The position numbers and the translations under genes were made by a program. From Sphingomonadaceae bacterium (GTDB lineage Bacteria > Pseudomonadota > Alphaproteobacteria > Sphingomonadales > Sphingomonadaceae), in contig CANJUF010000001.1 in the NCBI GenBank assembly GCA_947477745.1, forward strand, positions 210,421 through 274,420: 64,000 nt of DNA. The letters are read 5' to 3'. Numbering within the stretch: the stretch's first letter is position 1; each line of letters starts with the position of its first letter. Of the stretch, positions 27,423-36,470 are shown piece by piece. The notes beneath the pieces were generated by a model, which saw only the letters and a program-made list of their open reading frames with translations, was not told the origin of the DNA and ran no database searches.

Positions 27423-28482
27423 GCCTCTCCCCCGCCCAGTCGGCCGCCTCGGCAACCACAGGATCGGGATCGGCGCGCAGCACCTCGACGAGCGGCAGCA
27501 GCTCAGCTTGGCCGCTGTTGCCCGCCGCGATAAGGCAATTCCTCACGAATCTATCGCGACCGATCCGCTTGATCGGCGAGCCGGTAAACAGTGCGCGAAA
27601 TCCCGCATCGTCGAGCGTCAGCAAGTCGGCGATCTCGGGAGCGGCAAGTTCGGCGCGCGGCAGGAATTTTGCATGTGCGTGCGCTGCCTGTGCAAATTTG
27701 TTCCACGGACAAACCGCCAGGCAATCGTCGCAGCCATAGATGCGGTTGCCGATTGCTTCGCGGAATTCATGCGGGATCGGCCCCTTGTGCTCGATCGTCA
27801 GGTAGCTGATGCAGCGGCGCGCATCGAGCTGATAGGGTGCCGGGAAAGCATCGGTCGGGCAGGCATCCTGACAGGCCCGGCATGAGCCGCAATGGTCGGC
27901 TTCGGGCGGTCCGGCATCAAGCTCAAGCGTGGTGTAGATTTCGCCGAGGAACAGCCAGGAGCCGTGATCGCGGCTGACAAGGTTGGTGTGTTTGCCCTGC
28001 CACCCCAGGCCTGAAGCTGCAGCAAGCGGCTTTTCCATGACCGGCGCGGTATCGGTGAAAACCTTGACGCCAATCTCGCCAAGTCCGCGCCTTGCACCTT
28101 CGGCAACCAGCCAGCGGGCCAGCACCTTGAGCGCTTTCTTGACGACATCGTGGTAATCCGCGCCCTGTACATAAGCGGAAATGCGCGCGCGCTCCGGGCT
28201 CGCTTCGAGCGCCAGCGGATCGTGCGACGGGGCATAGCTCATGCCCAGGCAAATCACGCTGCGCGCCTCGGGCCAAAGATCCTGCGGCGACTGTCGGTGC
28301 GCGAAACGGTCCGCCATCCAGTTCATTTGCCCGTGCATTCCTGCATCGAGCCAAGCGCGCAGATTCTCGGCTCGTGGCGCGTCGGGTGCCGCCGCAGCCA
28401 CGCCGAGAGCCACGAAGCCCGCTGCCTGTGCCTCGCGCTCGAAATCTGCCAGCAACTCGTGGGTTACCTGCTCGTTAACCAA
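27406..28482 (-). CDS. queG: tRNA epoxyqueuosine reductase
   Basis: 358 aa cobalamin-dependent enzyme that reduces epoxyqueuosine to queuosine at position 34 of tRNAs. Two [4Fe-4S] cluster motifs are visible: [12 protein letters not shown] and [11 protein letters not shown]. The N-terminal cobalamin-binding region has [16 protein letters not shown] and [14 protein letters not shown]. The best start is a TTG at 28482 with AGGAG about 11 bases upstream; no ATG is available nearby. Divergent from the ABC transporter genes. Confidence 0.93.
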   Translation of the reverse strand: MVNEQVTHELLADFEREAQAAGFVALGVAAAAPDAPRAENLRAWLDAGMHGQMNWMADRFAHRQSPQDLWPEARSVICLGMSYAPSHDPLALEASPERARISAYVQGADYHDVVKKALKVLARWLVAEGARRGLGEIGVKVFTDTAPVMEKPLAAASGLGWQGKHTNLVSRDHGSWLFLGEIYTTLELDAGPPEADHCGSCRACQDACPTDAFPAPYQLDARRCISYLTIEHKGPIPHEFREAIGNRIYGCDDCLAVCPWNKFAQAAHAHAKFLPRAELAAPEIADLLTLDDAGFRALFTGSPIKRIGRDRFVRNCLIAAGNSGQAELLPLVEVLRADPDPVVAEAADWAGERLRAIP

Positions 28483-28529
28483 ACTTGCGGGTGCTCCTGT
28501 TCACATGCGAAAGTTAACCGCTCTTACCC

Positions 28530-29525
28530 ATGAAGATTGACCTGGGACATTGGCAAGTGGCCGCTAGCACGCAATCGCACGCTGACCGGCCGCTGGCGAT
28601 AGAGGCGCGCGGCCTCGTCAAGCGCTTCGACGGCTTTACCGCTGTCGACGGAGTTGACCTGATCGTACCGGAAGGCGCGATCTACGGCATCCTTGGCCCC
28701 AACGGCGCGGGCAAGACCACCACCTTGCGTATGCTGCTCGGCATCATCGACCCCGATGAAGGCCACCGCCGCGTGCTTGGGGCCGAGCGTCCGCACGATG
28801 TTGCCCATGCGATCGGCTATCTGCCCGAGGAACGCGGGCTGTATCCTTCGATGAAGGCCTTCGAGGCAATCGGCTTTGTCGGCGCGCTGCGCGGCCTGCC
28901 AATCGTCGAAGGGCGCAGGCGCGGGCGCGAGCTGCTTGAAGAGCACGGGCTTGGTTATGCCGCCGACCGGCAGATCCGGCAGATGTCAAAGGGCATGGCG
29001 CAGCAAGTGCAGATCCTCGGCACCCTCGTCCACGAACCGCGCCTCGTAGTGTTCGATGAGCCGTTTTCGGGCCTCGACGCGATCAACCAGGGACGGCTCG
29101 AAAAGATGATCCGCGCCTTGGCCGACAAGGGCACCACCGTGATCTTCTCCACGCACGTCATCGCTCACGCCGAGCGGCTGTGCGACGAGGTTGCCATCAT
29201 CGCCGGGGGCAAGGTTCCCTTCGCCGGACCGGTCGATGTCGCGCGCGACCGGATCAGGCCGCAGGTGCGGCTCGAAACGCGCGAACCAGACGGGCTTTGG
29301 CGAGCGGCGCTGCCCGCTGACGCGCGCAAGGAAGGCCGCTTCTGGCATTTCTCGCTGCCCGAAAGCGGGGTCGAACCGCTGCTGCGAGCGCTGATCGAAA
29401 GCGAGGCGGGCATTCTCACGTTGTCGATCGAACGCGCGGGTCTTCACGACGCGTTCGTCGCGATTGCAGGCGAGGCTGCGGCGCGCGCACTTGAGGAAAA
29501 TGCCGATACGGAGCATATGCGATGA
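28530..29525 (+). CDS. ABC transporter ATP-binding protein (NatA type)
   Basis: 331 aa. Walker A GPNGAGKTT, a Q-loop glutamate variant in GYLPEERGLYP, signature QMSKGMAQQ (in place of LSGGQ), Walker B LVVFDEPFSGLD, and the switch His in FSTHVI. A C-terminal accessory domain (DUF4162 type) covers the last 80 residues. This pattern is that of NatA or drug-exporter ATPases. The permease gene overlaps its stop by ATGA, so the two make one exporter. The export substrate cannot be read from sequence. Confidence 0.9.
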   Translation: MKIDLGHWQVAASTQSHADRPLAIEARGLVKRFDGFTAVDGVDLIVPEGAIYGILGPNGAGKTTTLRMLLGIIDPDEGHRRVLGAERPHDVAHAIGYLPEERGLYPSMKAFEAIGFVGALRGLPIVEGRRRGRELLEEHGLGYAADRQIRQMSKGMAQQVQILGTLVHEPRLVVFDEPFSGLDAINQGRLEKMIRALADKGTTVIFSTHVIAHAERLCDEVAIIAGGKVPFAGPVDVARDRIRPQVRLETREPDGLWRAALPADARKEGRFWHFSLPESGVEPLLRALIESEAGILTLSIERAGLHDAFVAIAGEAAARALEENADTEHMR

Positions 29526-30775
29526 CGCAAGCGCAGCACGGGCGGGGCCGCCTTTCCACACTTGCTGCGGCGATGGTCATTGCCCGGCGCGATTTCGGCG
29601 CGATCCTGTTCAGCCGCGCGTTTTTCTTCTTCCTGCTCGGGCCATTGTTTCCGGTGATTGTCGGGGCCATGGCCGGCGGTGTTGGCCAGCGAGTCCAGCA
29701 AAGCGCCGCACTGCCGGTGCTTGGCATCGCGATGGAAGGCGACGAGGCCGATGCGATCGTCGCGGCACACAAGCAGCTTTCGGCCAAACTGGGCACGGCG
29801 CTGCCCGCCGTCACGGTCATCGAACGGCTCGATAGCGGCGAGAGCTTTGACGCGGCGGCAGTGCTCGAAAGCGGCAAGGCGAGCGTCTCGGCGGTGTTGA
29901 GCGGAACACCTGCCGCGCCGCGCCTTACCGGAAGCGCCGAACGGATCATGGCCTGGCAGGGCCCGGCCTCGCTGATCGCCGCGCAGGCAATGGGCAAGAC
30001 GCCCGAGGCCTATCCGCAAGTCGCCACCAGCACGGTTGCCCGCCCCGTCAACGGTGATCGTGGATCGCGGCTGATGACGGCGCAGGCAGCGCAGACCCTG
30101 CTGTTCCTCCTGACGATGCTGCTCGCGGGCATGGTCCTGTCCAATCTCGTCGAGGAAAAGGCCAACAAGATCATCGAGATCCTCGCCGCCGCGATACCCA
30201 TGGACGCGGTGTTCTTCGGCAAGCTGTTCGCCATGCTGGCAGTGTCGCTGGTCGGCATCGCGGTCTGGGGCCTCGCTGGCGCGGCGCTGTTCATGGCTGC
30301 CGTCCCGGCGATGCCCAGCCTGCCGCCGCCCGCGGTAGGATGGCCCCTCTTCCTCGCGCTTGGCGTGATCTACTTCGCGGCGGCCTATCTTCTGCTCGGC
30401 TCTGTGTTCCTTGCGATCGGTTCGCTCGCGACGACGGTGCGCGAGGTGCAGACGCTCTCGATGCCGGTGACGATGATGCAGCTGATGGTGTTCTTCCTCG
30501 CAAGCTACGCCATGACCCAGCCGGGCAGCCCTGCCGAGGTGTTTGCGCTTGCCTTCCCGTTCAGCTCGCCGTTCGCGATGATGGCGAGGGCTGCGCAGGA
30601 GCCCACGCTCTGGATTCACGCGGCAGCCATCGCCTGGCAGGCGCTGTGGGTCGTCATGCTGGTTCGGCTTGGCGCGCGGCTGTTCCGCAGCCGGGTGATG
30701 AAGTCCGGACCGGCGAGGATGAAGAAAGAGCGCAAGCCTGTTTGGCGCACACGACGCGCCGAGGCCGCGGCCTGA
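29522..30775 (+). CDS. ABC transporter permease (NatB/ABC-2 type)
   Basis: 417 aa. One N-terminal helix (about residues 34-53), a large extracytoplasmic domain, and five or so C-terminal helices (LLFLLTMLLAGMVLSNLVEE, FLALGVIYFAAAYLLLGSVF and others). This layout is typical of NatB-like ABC-2 permeases. VEEKANKIIEILAAAIP is the conserved coupling stretch seen in that family. Partner of the overlapping ATPase gene. Basic C-terminal tail. Confidence 0.9.
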   Translation: MTQAQHGRGRLSTLAAAMVIARRDFGAILFSRAFFFFLLGPLFPVIVGAMAGGVGQRVQQSAALPVLGIAMEGDEADAIVAAHKQLSAKLGTALPAVTVIERLDSGESFDAAAVLESGKASVSAVLSGTPAAPRLTGSAERIMAWQGPASLIAAQAMGKTPEAYPQVATSTVARPVNGDRGSRLMTAQAAQTLLFLLTMLLAGMVLSNLVEEKANKIIEILAAAIPMDAVFFGKLFAMLAVSLVGIAVWGLAGAALFMAAVPAMPSLPPPAVGWPLFLALGVIYFAAAYLLLGSVFLAIGSLATTVREVQTLSMPVTMMQLMVFFLASYAMTQPGSPAEVFALAFPFSSPFAMMARAAQEPTLWIHAAAIAWQALWVVMLVRLGARLFRSRVMKSGPARMKKERKPVWRTRRAEAAA

Positions 30776-30847
30776 GGCTGGTCAGACAGCGCGGGTTAAG
30801 CCGAGACGTCTAGTGCATGTCCTTTGCAGCTTGGAAAACACGTTACC

Positions 30848-31351
30848 ATGCCTGATCCAAAGCCTTTGCAGTCCCGTCGCAGCGCCCTTGCAGGGCTTGC
30901 TTACAGCGTTGCCATGGTGCCGATAATGTCCGCCATGGGCACCGGCACGGCATTGGCAAAGGGCTACCCGGTCATGTTCAGCGAGGCAGAGTGGCGCAAG
31001 CGGCTGACCCCGGCTCAGTTCCGTATTCTTCGCGCACACGGCACCGAACCGCCGTTCAGTTCGCCGCTCGACCGCGAAAAGCGCAAGGGCACCTTCGTCT
31101 GCGCTGCGGACGGCAACCCGCTGTTCGCATCGGCCACGAAATACGACAGCGGCACCGGCTGGCCGAGTTTCTGGAAACCGATGTCCGGCGCGGTGCGCTT
31201 TTCGACCGACCGCAAGCTTGGCTATTTGCGCACCGAAGTCCACTGCGCGCGCTGCGGAGGCCACCTCGGCCATGTGTTCGACGACGGGCCGCGACCGACA
31301 GGCAAGCGCTACTGCATGAACGGCGACGCGATGCTGTTCCGGCCCGCCTGA
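30848..31351 (+). CDS. msrB: Peptide-methionine (R)-S-oxide reductase, exported
   Basis: 167 aa. It repairs methionine-R-sulfoxide in proteins. The core motifs are SGTGWPSFW, GGHLGHVF and the catalytic Cys in KRYCMNG (C156). The N-terminus (QSRRSALAGLAYSVAMVP) looks like a Tat signal, so it probably works in the periplasm. Of the two zinc CxxC pairs only the second is intact (C133, C136); the first reads C85-A-A-D88. An upstream TTG at 30824 is rejected because the ATG at 30848 begins the signal. It follows the ABC permease by about 70 bp. Confidence 0.92.
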   Translation: MPDPKPLQSRRSALAGLAYSVAMVPIMSAMGTGTALAKGYPVMFSEAEWRKRLTPAQFRILRAHGTEPPFSSPLDREKRKGTFVCAADGNPLFASATKYDSGTGWPSFWKPMSGAVRFSTDRKLGYLRTEVHCARCGGHLGHVFDDGPRPTGKRYCMNGDAMLFRPA

Positions 31352-31362
31352 CACCCCGCACG

Positions 31363-31390
31363 AAAAAAGGGCCGGATTTCTCCGACCCCC
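31363..31390 (-). terminator. Rho-independent terminator for the TonB-receptor transcript
   Basis: On the minus strand GGGTCGGA-GAAA-TCCGGCCC forms an 8-bp stem with one G-T wobble and a GAAA tetraloop, followed by six T. It lies just past the end of the proline-rich frame at 31419, which shows the tail is inside the transcript. Confidence 0.8.
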
Positions 31391-31418
31391 TTCTCAGTTT
31401 CGGCACTGCCTTTGATGC

Positions 31419-31571
31419 TTAGCCGCGTTCCGGCGCCGGGGGCGGCGGGGGCGGTGGCACGGGGCAGGAATCGTTGACGCCAACGATGGTGCCATCCGGG
31501 CAGGTCATCGTCGCTGGCGGCGGCGGGGGAGGCGGCGGCGGCGGAGGCGGCGGCGGCAGATCCTCGCAGGC
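31419..31571 (-). pseudogene. Detached proline-rich C-terminal tail of the TonB-dependent receptor
   Basis: Directly after the receptor's TGA (31572-31574) the same frame stays open for 50 codons. It reads ACEDL, a 13-residue polyproline run, TMTCPDGTIVGVNDSCPV, another polyproline run, then APERG and TAA. Tails with a CPDG...CP block between polyproline runs end several sphingomonad outer-membrane proteins, as far as I recall. It has no start codon or ribosome site of its own, so it is either untranslated or reached by read-through. Confidence 0.6.
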
Positions 31572-34085
31572 TCAATCCTCTCCGCGGAATTTGATGCCAA
31601 TAGACACGCCAAAGGTGCGCGGTTCGGCCATTGGTGCGTAGGAACCCGCGTTGGCGGTGCCGTTGTAGTGCAGCCGATACCGCTTGTCGGTCAGGTTGGT
31701 GCCCCACAAGCGGACATAATAGGTGTCCGAGGGATCGGTATAGGTAATCGACCCGCTGAGGAGCACGTAGCCCTTCTGGATGAAGCGCTGCTCGTCGGCG
31801 CGATCAGTATAGGGCGTGCCAGCAAGTATCGCCTGATTGTTGCCAACCTTGGCCGGATCATAGCAAATCCGCGGTGCATTAGGAGTACTACAAGATATTA
31901 CAGTTGGGTTGGCGACCCAACCGCCGTAAATCGACGGATTGGAAACGACATAGTCGTCGGTGTATTTCAGGTTACCGGCAAAGCGAAGTCCGCCATCGCC
32001 CATCGGGATCAGGTAATCGAACCCGGCATAGGCGGCGAAATCGGGCGCACGCGACATCTGCTTGCCGGAAAGATCCGATGTGAGACCGGAAACGTTCAGG
32101 AATGTCTTGAGCGGATCGCTGTTGGTGTTCGATCCGACGGCGCTCGGGTTGACCGAAAGGCCATCGAACAAGAAACCGTCGCCATAGCGGGCATGGAGCC
32201 AGGTGCCGCCGGCGCGCACGTTAAAGTTCTCGAACAGTTCGACATCGAAGTTTGCTTCGACACCGTAGATTTCGGCGCTCGGCGCATTCTGAACGTTAAC
32301 GATCGCCAGATTGTTGACGAAGTTGGTGAAGCTGATCTGCAGGTCCTTGTAGTCCATGTAGAACGCAGCGATATCGAACCGCAAGCGCGATCCGGCATGC
32401 TTCAGGCCAAGCTCGAAGCCATCGACCGTTTCCTGTCTCGCCGGTTTCCAATCGGAAGGAAGGCCGCCAAAGGCACCAGGCCATTCACCGGCCTTGAAGC
32501 CCGCGGAATAGGACAGGTAGGCGCTGGTGCGCGGGGACAATTCATAGCGGATCGAGGCGCGCGGGGTGAATTTGGAAAACTTCGCGGACCTGTCACGCGC
32601 ATCGAATGTGGGATTCCGGCTGATAACCGAGGCGGCGGTCCCATAGACGATGCGCGAGTTGGTCTGAGTTTCCGAACTGTAGCGCCCGCCAACGATGATC
32701 GACAAGGCATCGGTCGCCTGCCAGGTGGCGTCGGCGAAGAGCGCCCAGGCCTCCTTTTCACGGAAATAGATCGTCTCGCTAGCAGTTTGATAGGCGCTCT
32801 TTGGCTGTTCGGCGGCGGGGTCGTAGGTCAGGAACGAACCATTGCCAGTGCCCGAATATCCGAAGTCAAGCGGACCGTCCTTGGTCCTGATGTTGAAATA
32901 CTGCCCGCCGACCATGAGGTCGAGACTGTCGCCCATCTTGAAATTGAGATCGACCAGTTGCTGGAAGGTCTGATCGACGTAGCCGCTATTGCTGAACGAA
33001 ACTTCAGCATAGGAACCATCGAAATCGAACCTCGTGGTCTGGGTCAGATCGGTGTAGCCGGTGGTGCTGCGCAATTGAGCCCAGCCCAGGTCGAGATTGA
33101 TCTTGCCGAAGAAGTCATGAATCGTGGCTTCGACACCCGGATCAAGGCTAGGTGCCGCTTCGCCAAGCTTGGTCGGCACACTGAAGCTGCCCGGAAAGGC
33201 GGTAGCGACCCGGCCGCCAAAGCTGGGCACGGTGTTCTCAATCGGAGAGAAGTTGACCGAGAGGCCGTGATCGTCGGTATGGGTATAGCCATAGCCCAGC
33301 GTGACGTCGAAGGTCGGCGAAAATTCGAAATTGAGCTTGGCGCGGAACATGTCCTGCGACAGCGGATAAGCCTTGCCGTCGTAAGGATTGTTGGGATAAT
33401 CGGCCGGATTGCGGCTCATCCGATGATGGTAGCCGTCGCGGCGGCGGGTATAGGCCGACATAGCCAAGCCCATGCCTTCGGTGACTGGGCCGGAGATATA
33501 GCCGCCCACGCGTCGGTCGTTGAAGCGGCCATAGGTGGCTTCGACATTGCCTTCCCACTCATCGGTCGGGTTCTGGGTCTCGATCAGGATCGCGCCGCCG
33601 GTGGCGTTGCGGCCATAGAGCGTGCCCTGCGGGCCCTTGAGGATCTGCACGTTCTCGATGTTCGGAAGGTCAATCGTCAGCGCCTGCGGGGTCGCGACAT
33701 AAAGCCCGTCGATATAGACCGCGACGTTGTTCTCGTAAGAGCCGTTGATGATCGTGGTGACGCCCCGGATCGAGGGCTGCGGGGTCGAGCCGCCGCGACC
33801 GAGTTGGAAGCCCGAGGTGACGTTCTGCAGGTCCTGCACAGAGGTAACGCCCGCGTTCTTGAGCGTGTCCTGATCGAGCAGGGTGACCGTCATCGGCACG
33901 TCTTCGAGCGCCTGATCGCGGCGCTGGGCGGTAACGATAATGGTGTTGGAATCTTCCTCAACACCGGCCGACTGGGCAAGAGCCGGGATCGCCGCGAAAG
34001 GCACGGTTAGCGCCGTGGCGCAAAGTACGGCTGCCATGCGCGCATTGCGGCTGGCGAACGGCTTGTTCCTGTCGGTCTTCCTCAT
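31572..34085 (-). CDS. TonB-dependent outer-membrane receptor
   Basis: 837 aa. A signal peptide (cut near ALAQSA) precedes a TonB box-like segment (NTIIVTAQRR), the plug domain (LQNVTSGFQLGRGG, PSIRGV, NVQILKGPQGTLYGRNATGG) and a 22-strand barrel ending GVSIGIKFRGED. Such receptors import siderophores, vitamin B12 or carbohydrates using ExbBD-TonB energy. IDGLYVATPQALTIDLPNIE and barrel sequence do not identify a substrate. An in-frame proline-rich extension lies beyond the TGA. A palindrome upstream of the start may regulate it. Confidence 0.92.
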   Translation of the reverse strand: MRKTDRNKPFASRNARMAAVLCATALTVPFAAIPALAQSAGVEEDSNTIIVTAQRRDQALEDVPMTVTLLDQDTLKNAGVTSVQDLQNVTSGFQLGRGGSTPQPSIRGVTTIINGSYENNVAVYIDGLYVATPQALTIDLPNIENVQILKGPQGTLYGRNATGGAILIETQNPTDEWEGNVEATYGRFNDRRVGGYISGPVTEGMGLAMSAYTRRRDGYHHRMSRNPADYPNNPYDGKAYPLSQDMFRAKLNFEFSPTFDVTLGYGYTHTDDHGLSVNFSPIENTVPSFGGRVATAFPGSFSVPTKLGEAAPSLDPGVEATIHDFFGKINLDLGWAQLRSTTGYTDLTQTTRFDFDGSYAEVSFSNSGYVDQTFQQLVDLNFKMGDSLDLMVGGQYFNIRTKDGPLDFGYSGTGNGSFLTYDPAAEQPKSAYQTASETIYFREKEAWALFADATWQATDALSIIVGGRYSSETQTNSRIVYGTAASVISRNPTFDARDRSAKFSKFTPRASIRYELSPRTSAYLSYSAGFKAGEWPGAFGGLPSDWKPARQETVDGFELGLKHAGSRLRFDIAAFYMDYKDLQISFTNFVNNLAIVNVQNAPSAEIYGVEANFDVELFENFNVRAGGTWLHARYGDGFLFDGLSVNPSAVGSNTNSDPLKTFLNVSGLTSDLSGKQMSRAPDFAAYAGFDYLIPMGDGGLRFAGNLKYTDDYVVSNPSIYGGWVANPTVISCSTPNAPRICYDPAKVGNNQAILAGTPYTDRADEQRFIQKGYVLLSGSITYTDPSDTYYVRLWGTNLTDKRYRLHYNGTANAGSYAPMAEPRTFGVSIGIKFRGED

Positions 34086-34137
34086 GGCAATCCTCTCCTG
34101 TAAACTTGATGTCGCATGAACGATTGCGGCCTAGACA

Positions 34138-34158
34138 GCAAATGTATTACCCATTTGC
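34138..34158. promoter_or_regulatory. Palindrome upstream of the TonB-receptor gene
   Basis: GCAAATG and CATTTGC form a perfect 7-bp inverted repeat around TATTACC, 53-73 bases upstream of the receptor ATG. This is a reasonable place and shape for a dimeric repressor or activator site; the regulator is unknown. Confidence 0.45.
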
Positions 34159-34219
34159 AAGTGGTCTGAGTCATTTGGCGCGCGCGGTGCGGCATTTTTG
34201 CACTACCGCTGTCTTGATG

Positions 34220-34304
34220 TGGTGCGGACGGCGGGACTCGAACCCGCACGAGCAAAGCTCAGGGGATTTTAAGTCCCCGGCGTCTACCATTCCGCCACGT
34301 CCGC
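34220..34304 (-). tRNA. tRNA-Leu (anticodon TAA)
   Basis: 85 nt including the discriminator A and an encoded CCA. GCGGACG pairs with CGTCCGC as acceptor stem. The D arm is GCGGAATGGTAGACGC, the anticodon arm is GGGGACTTAAAATCCCC with TAA, the variable arm is long (TGAGCTTTGCTCG, class II), and the T arm is GCGGGTTCGAGTCCCGC. Reads UUA (and UUG by wobble) leucine codons, which are rare in this GC-rich genome. Confidence 0.97.
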
Positions 34305-34370
34305 TTGAATTCCCGGATTTAGGGAGGCTCCTGTCAGTCGCAGGGCGATGACAGGCCTTTCCTTCGCTCC

Positions 34371-34649
34371 TCAGGTGTTGAGCCTGGCGCGCATTTCCTT
34401 GCCGGCCTTGAAATAGGGCACGCGCTTCTGCGGGACACTGACGCTTTCGCCGGTCCTTGGGTTGCGCCCCTTTCGCGCATCGCGCTCGCGCGTCGAGAAA
34501 GCGCCAAAGCCGCGCAGTTCGGCGCGGCCGCCCTGCGCCAGGCTCTGCGCGATCTCGTCGAAGAAGGTGTCGACCGCGCGCTCGACATCCTCGGCCCTGA
34601 GCTCCGGATTTTCCTTGGCAAGCGCCTGTAACAGCTCGGACCTGATCAT
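34371..34649 (-). CDS. ihfB: Integration host factor subunit beta
   Basis: 92 aa HU/IHF-family DNA-bending protein. [19 protein letters not shown] opens the helical dimer region, [18 protein letters not shown] is the family signature, and [20 protein letters not shown] is the DNA-inserting arm with its Pro. The sequence looks like IhfB, not HU or IhfA. GGGGAG lies seven bases before the ATG at 34649; an in-frame ATG 63 bases upstream is rejected. It works with IhfA in recombination, replication and transcription architecture. Confidence 0.93.
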   Translation of the reverse strand: MIRSELLQALAKENPELRAEDVERAVDTFFDEIAQSLAQGGRAELRGFGAFSTRERDARKGRNPRTGESVSVPQKRVPYFKAGKEMRARLNT

Positions 34650-34742
34650 GCGACTGCTCCCCCAATTGGTGCGAACACGCTTCGCGGCCCTGTTTTTTCG
34701 CCGCTCGGCCAAAACTTGCCATGTGCGCCCCTGACTCGCAAC

Positions 34743-34763
34743 AAAAAAGCCGAAAACCTCGGC
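34743..34763 (-). terminator. Terminator-like hairpin in the ihfB leader
   Basis: On the minus strand GCCGA-GGTTT-TCGGC is followed by TTTTTTG. It lies about 95 bases upstream of ihfB, with no minus-strand gene before it, so it would end a leader or small RNA starting in the ihfB/POT intergenic region. The stem is only 5 bp. Confidence 0.45.
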
Positions 34764-34842
34764 AATTCGCCCCCTTTTGCAATTCGATGATCGCGGCTAG
34801 ACCCTTGATCCGAGAAAACAGCAAAAACCGAAAGGGTCGCAA

Positions 34843-36444
34843 ATGAAGGGAATGGGCGCCTGGAACGAGGGTGACTGGATCGCAGCGATCGCGATCGCGC
34901 TCCTCGCGCTGTTCCTCGCGGTCGGCGCAAGGATCGCGGTGCAGCGCGAACCTGAGTTCGCGGGCCACCCCAAGGGCCTCTACATGCTGTTCTTCGCCGA
35001 GATGTGGGAGCGCTTCTCCTTCTACGGCATGAAGGCGCTGCTCATCTTCTACCTGACCAAGCACTGGCTGTTCGGCGATAGCGAAGGCCAGTTGATCCTC
35101 GCCTCCTATGGCGCGCTGGTATATATTACCCCGGTGCTGGGCGGCTATCTGGCCGATCGCTGGCTGGGCCAGCGCAAGGCCGTGCTGTTCGGCGGAATCC
35201 TGCTGGCGCTGGGGCACAGCCTGATGGCGGTCGAAGGTGACGGCGGACAGGGCGACCCCACCATCAACGTGTTCTGGGCCGCGCTCGCCTTCATCATCGT
35301 CGGCTCGGGTTTCCTCAAGGCCAATATCTCGGTGATGGTCGGCCAGCTGTACAAGCGCACCGACATTCGCCGCGACGGCGCCTACACGATCTTCTACATG
35401 GGGGTTAACCTGGGTGCTGCTGTCGGCACGGTGCTGGTCGGCTACCTTGGCGAGACGATCGGCTGGGGCTGGGGCTTCGGCCTTGCGGGCATCGGCATGG
35501 TGGCGGGCCTTGTGGTGTTCGTGCTCGGCAAGAGCGCGCTGCACGGTGCGGGCGAGGCCCCGGCGCCGCTTTCGCAGAGCCGCGAATGGAGCCTCTATGC
35601 AATCGGCCTTGCCGCCGTTGCGGTGGTATGGCTGCTGATCCAGTATCAGCAGGCAGTCCAGGGCCTGCTGCTGGTCACCGGCGTGGGCCTGCTCAGCTAT
35701 GTCCTTTACGAGAGCTTCAAGCTGCCCAAGGAACCGCGCGAGCGGATGTTCGCGATCCTGTTCCTGATCAGCCTCAATCCGCTGTTCTGGGGCCTGTTCG
35801 AGCAAGCGGGCGGATCGATGAACCTGTATACCGACCGCTATGTCGAACGCTCGGGCGTCCCCGCATCGATGTTCCAGTCGATCAATTCGATCTACATCAT
35901 CCTGCTGGCTCCGCTGTTCGCCGCGATGTGGCTGTGGCTCGGCAAGCACGGGAGGGAACCTTCGGCCCCGGCCAAGTTCGGCCTGGCGCTCGCGCAGATG
36001 GGGCTTGCCAATCTGGCGCTGGTCTGGGGCGCGCAGGCCTATGGCCTTGCCGCCATGACCCCGGTGATTTTCGTCTTCCTCTATTACCTTTTGGCTACGA
36101 CCGGAGAGCTGTGCCTTTCGCCGGTCGGCCTTTCGGCGATGAACCGGCTGGCGCCGACGTTCCTCGCTTCGCTGATCATGGGCGCCTGGTTCTACATGAC
36201 CGCCGTGGGCCAGTTCGTTGCCGGCCAGATCGGCAAGGCGACCGGCGGTGAAGGCGGCGAGATGAGCAAGGCGAAGCTGCTCGAGATCTACGAGCTGTTC
36301 GGCTGGGTCTCGATCGGCGCGGCAGTGGCGGTGCTGCTGGTCTCGCCGATCGTGAAACGCTGGATGCACCTCGATACCTTGGCCGACGAGGAGCCGGGCG
36401 AGCCGCAGGTTCCAAACGTCAACGCGAAGCCGGCGGCCGGCTAG
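34843..36444 (+). CDS. POT-family proton-coupled oligopeptide transporter
   Basis: 533 aa, 12 or more membrane helices. The POT signature EMWERFSFYGMKALLIFYL includes the ExxER proton-coupling motif. Other family features are YITPVLGGYLADRWLGQRK and GTGFLKANISVMVG-like GSGFLKANISVMV. It imports di- and tripeptides with protons. AAGGG precedes the ATG. The next gene (NnrU family) follows after 26 bp, so co-transcription is possible. Substrate range not readable. Confidence 0.92.
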   Translation: MKGMGAWNEGDWIAAIAIALLALFLAVGARIAVQREPEFAGHPKGLYMLFFAEMWERFSFYGMKALLIFYLTKHWLFGDSEGQLILASYGALVYITPVLGGYLADRWLGQRKAVLFGGILLALGHSLMAVEGDGGQGDPTINVFWAALAFIIVGSGFLKANISVMVGQLYKRTDIRRDGAYTIFYMGVNLGAAVGTVLVGYLGETIGWGWGFGLAGIGMVAGLVVFVLGKSALHGAGEAPAPLSQSREWSLYAIGLAAVAVVWLLIQYQQAVQGLLLVTGVGLLSYVLYESFKLPKEPRERMFAILFLISLNPLFWGLFEQAGGSMNLYTDRYVERSGVPASMFQSINSIYIILLAPLFAAMWLWLGKHGREPSAPAKFGLALAQMGLANLALVWGAQAYGLAAMTPVIFVFLYYLLATTGELCLSPVGLSAMNRLAPTFLASLIMGAWFYMTAVGQFVAGQIGKATGGEGGEMSKAKLLEIYELFGWVSIGAAVAVLLVSPIVKRWMHLDTLADEEPGEPQVPNVNAKPAAG

Positions 36445-36470
36445 GCGCAAAGGACACGGGGAGCGGGAAT

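Noticed and set aside
28474..28519. Two GTTAACC sites between queG and the ABC transporter, resembling CtrA half-sites
   Set aside because: The spacing is 39 bp, not the 7-bp spacing between half-sites expected for CtrA, and one copy lies inside the queG coding start.
31426..31560. Proline/glycine-coding GC-rich tract considered as a separate small gene
   Set aside because: No start codon or ribosome site; the frame is continuous with the TonB receptor, so it is treated as its detached tail.
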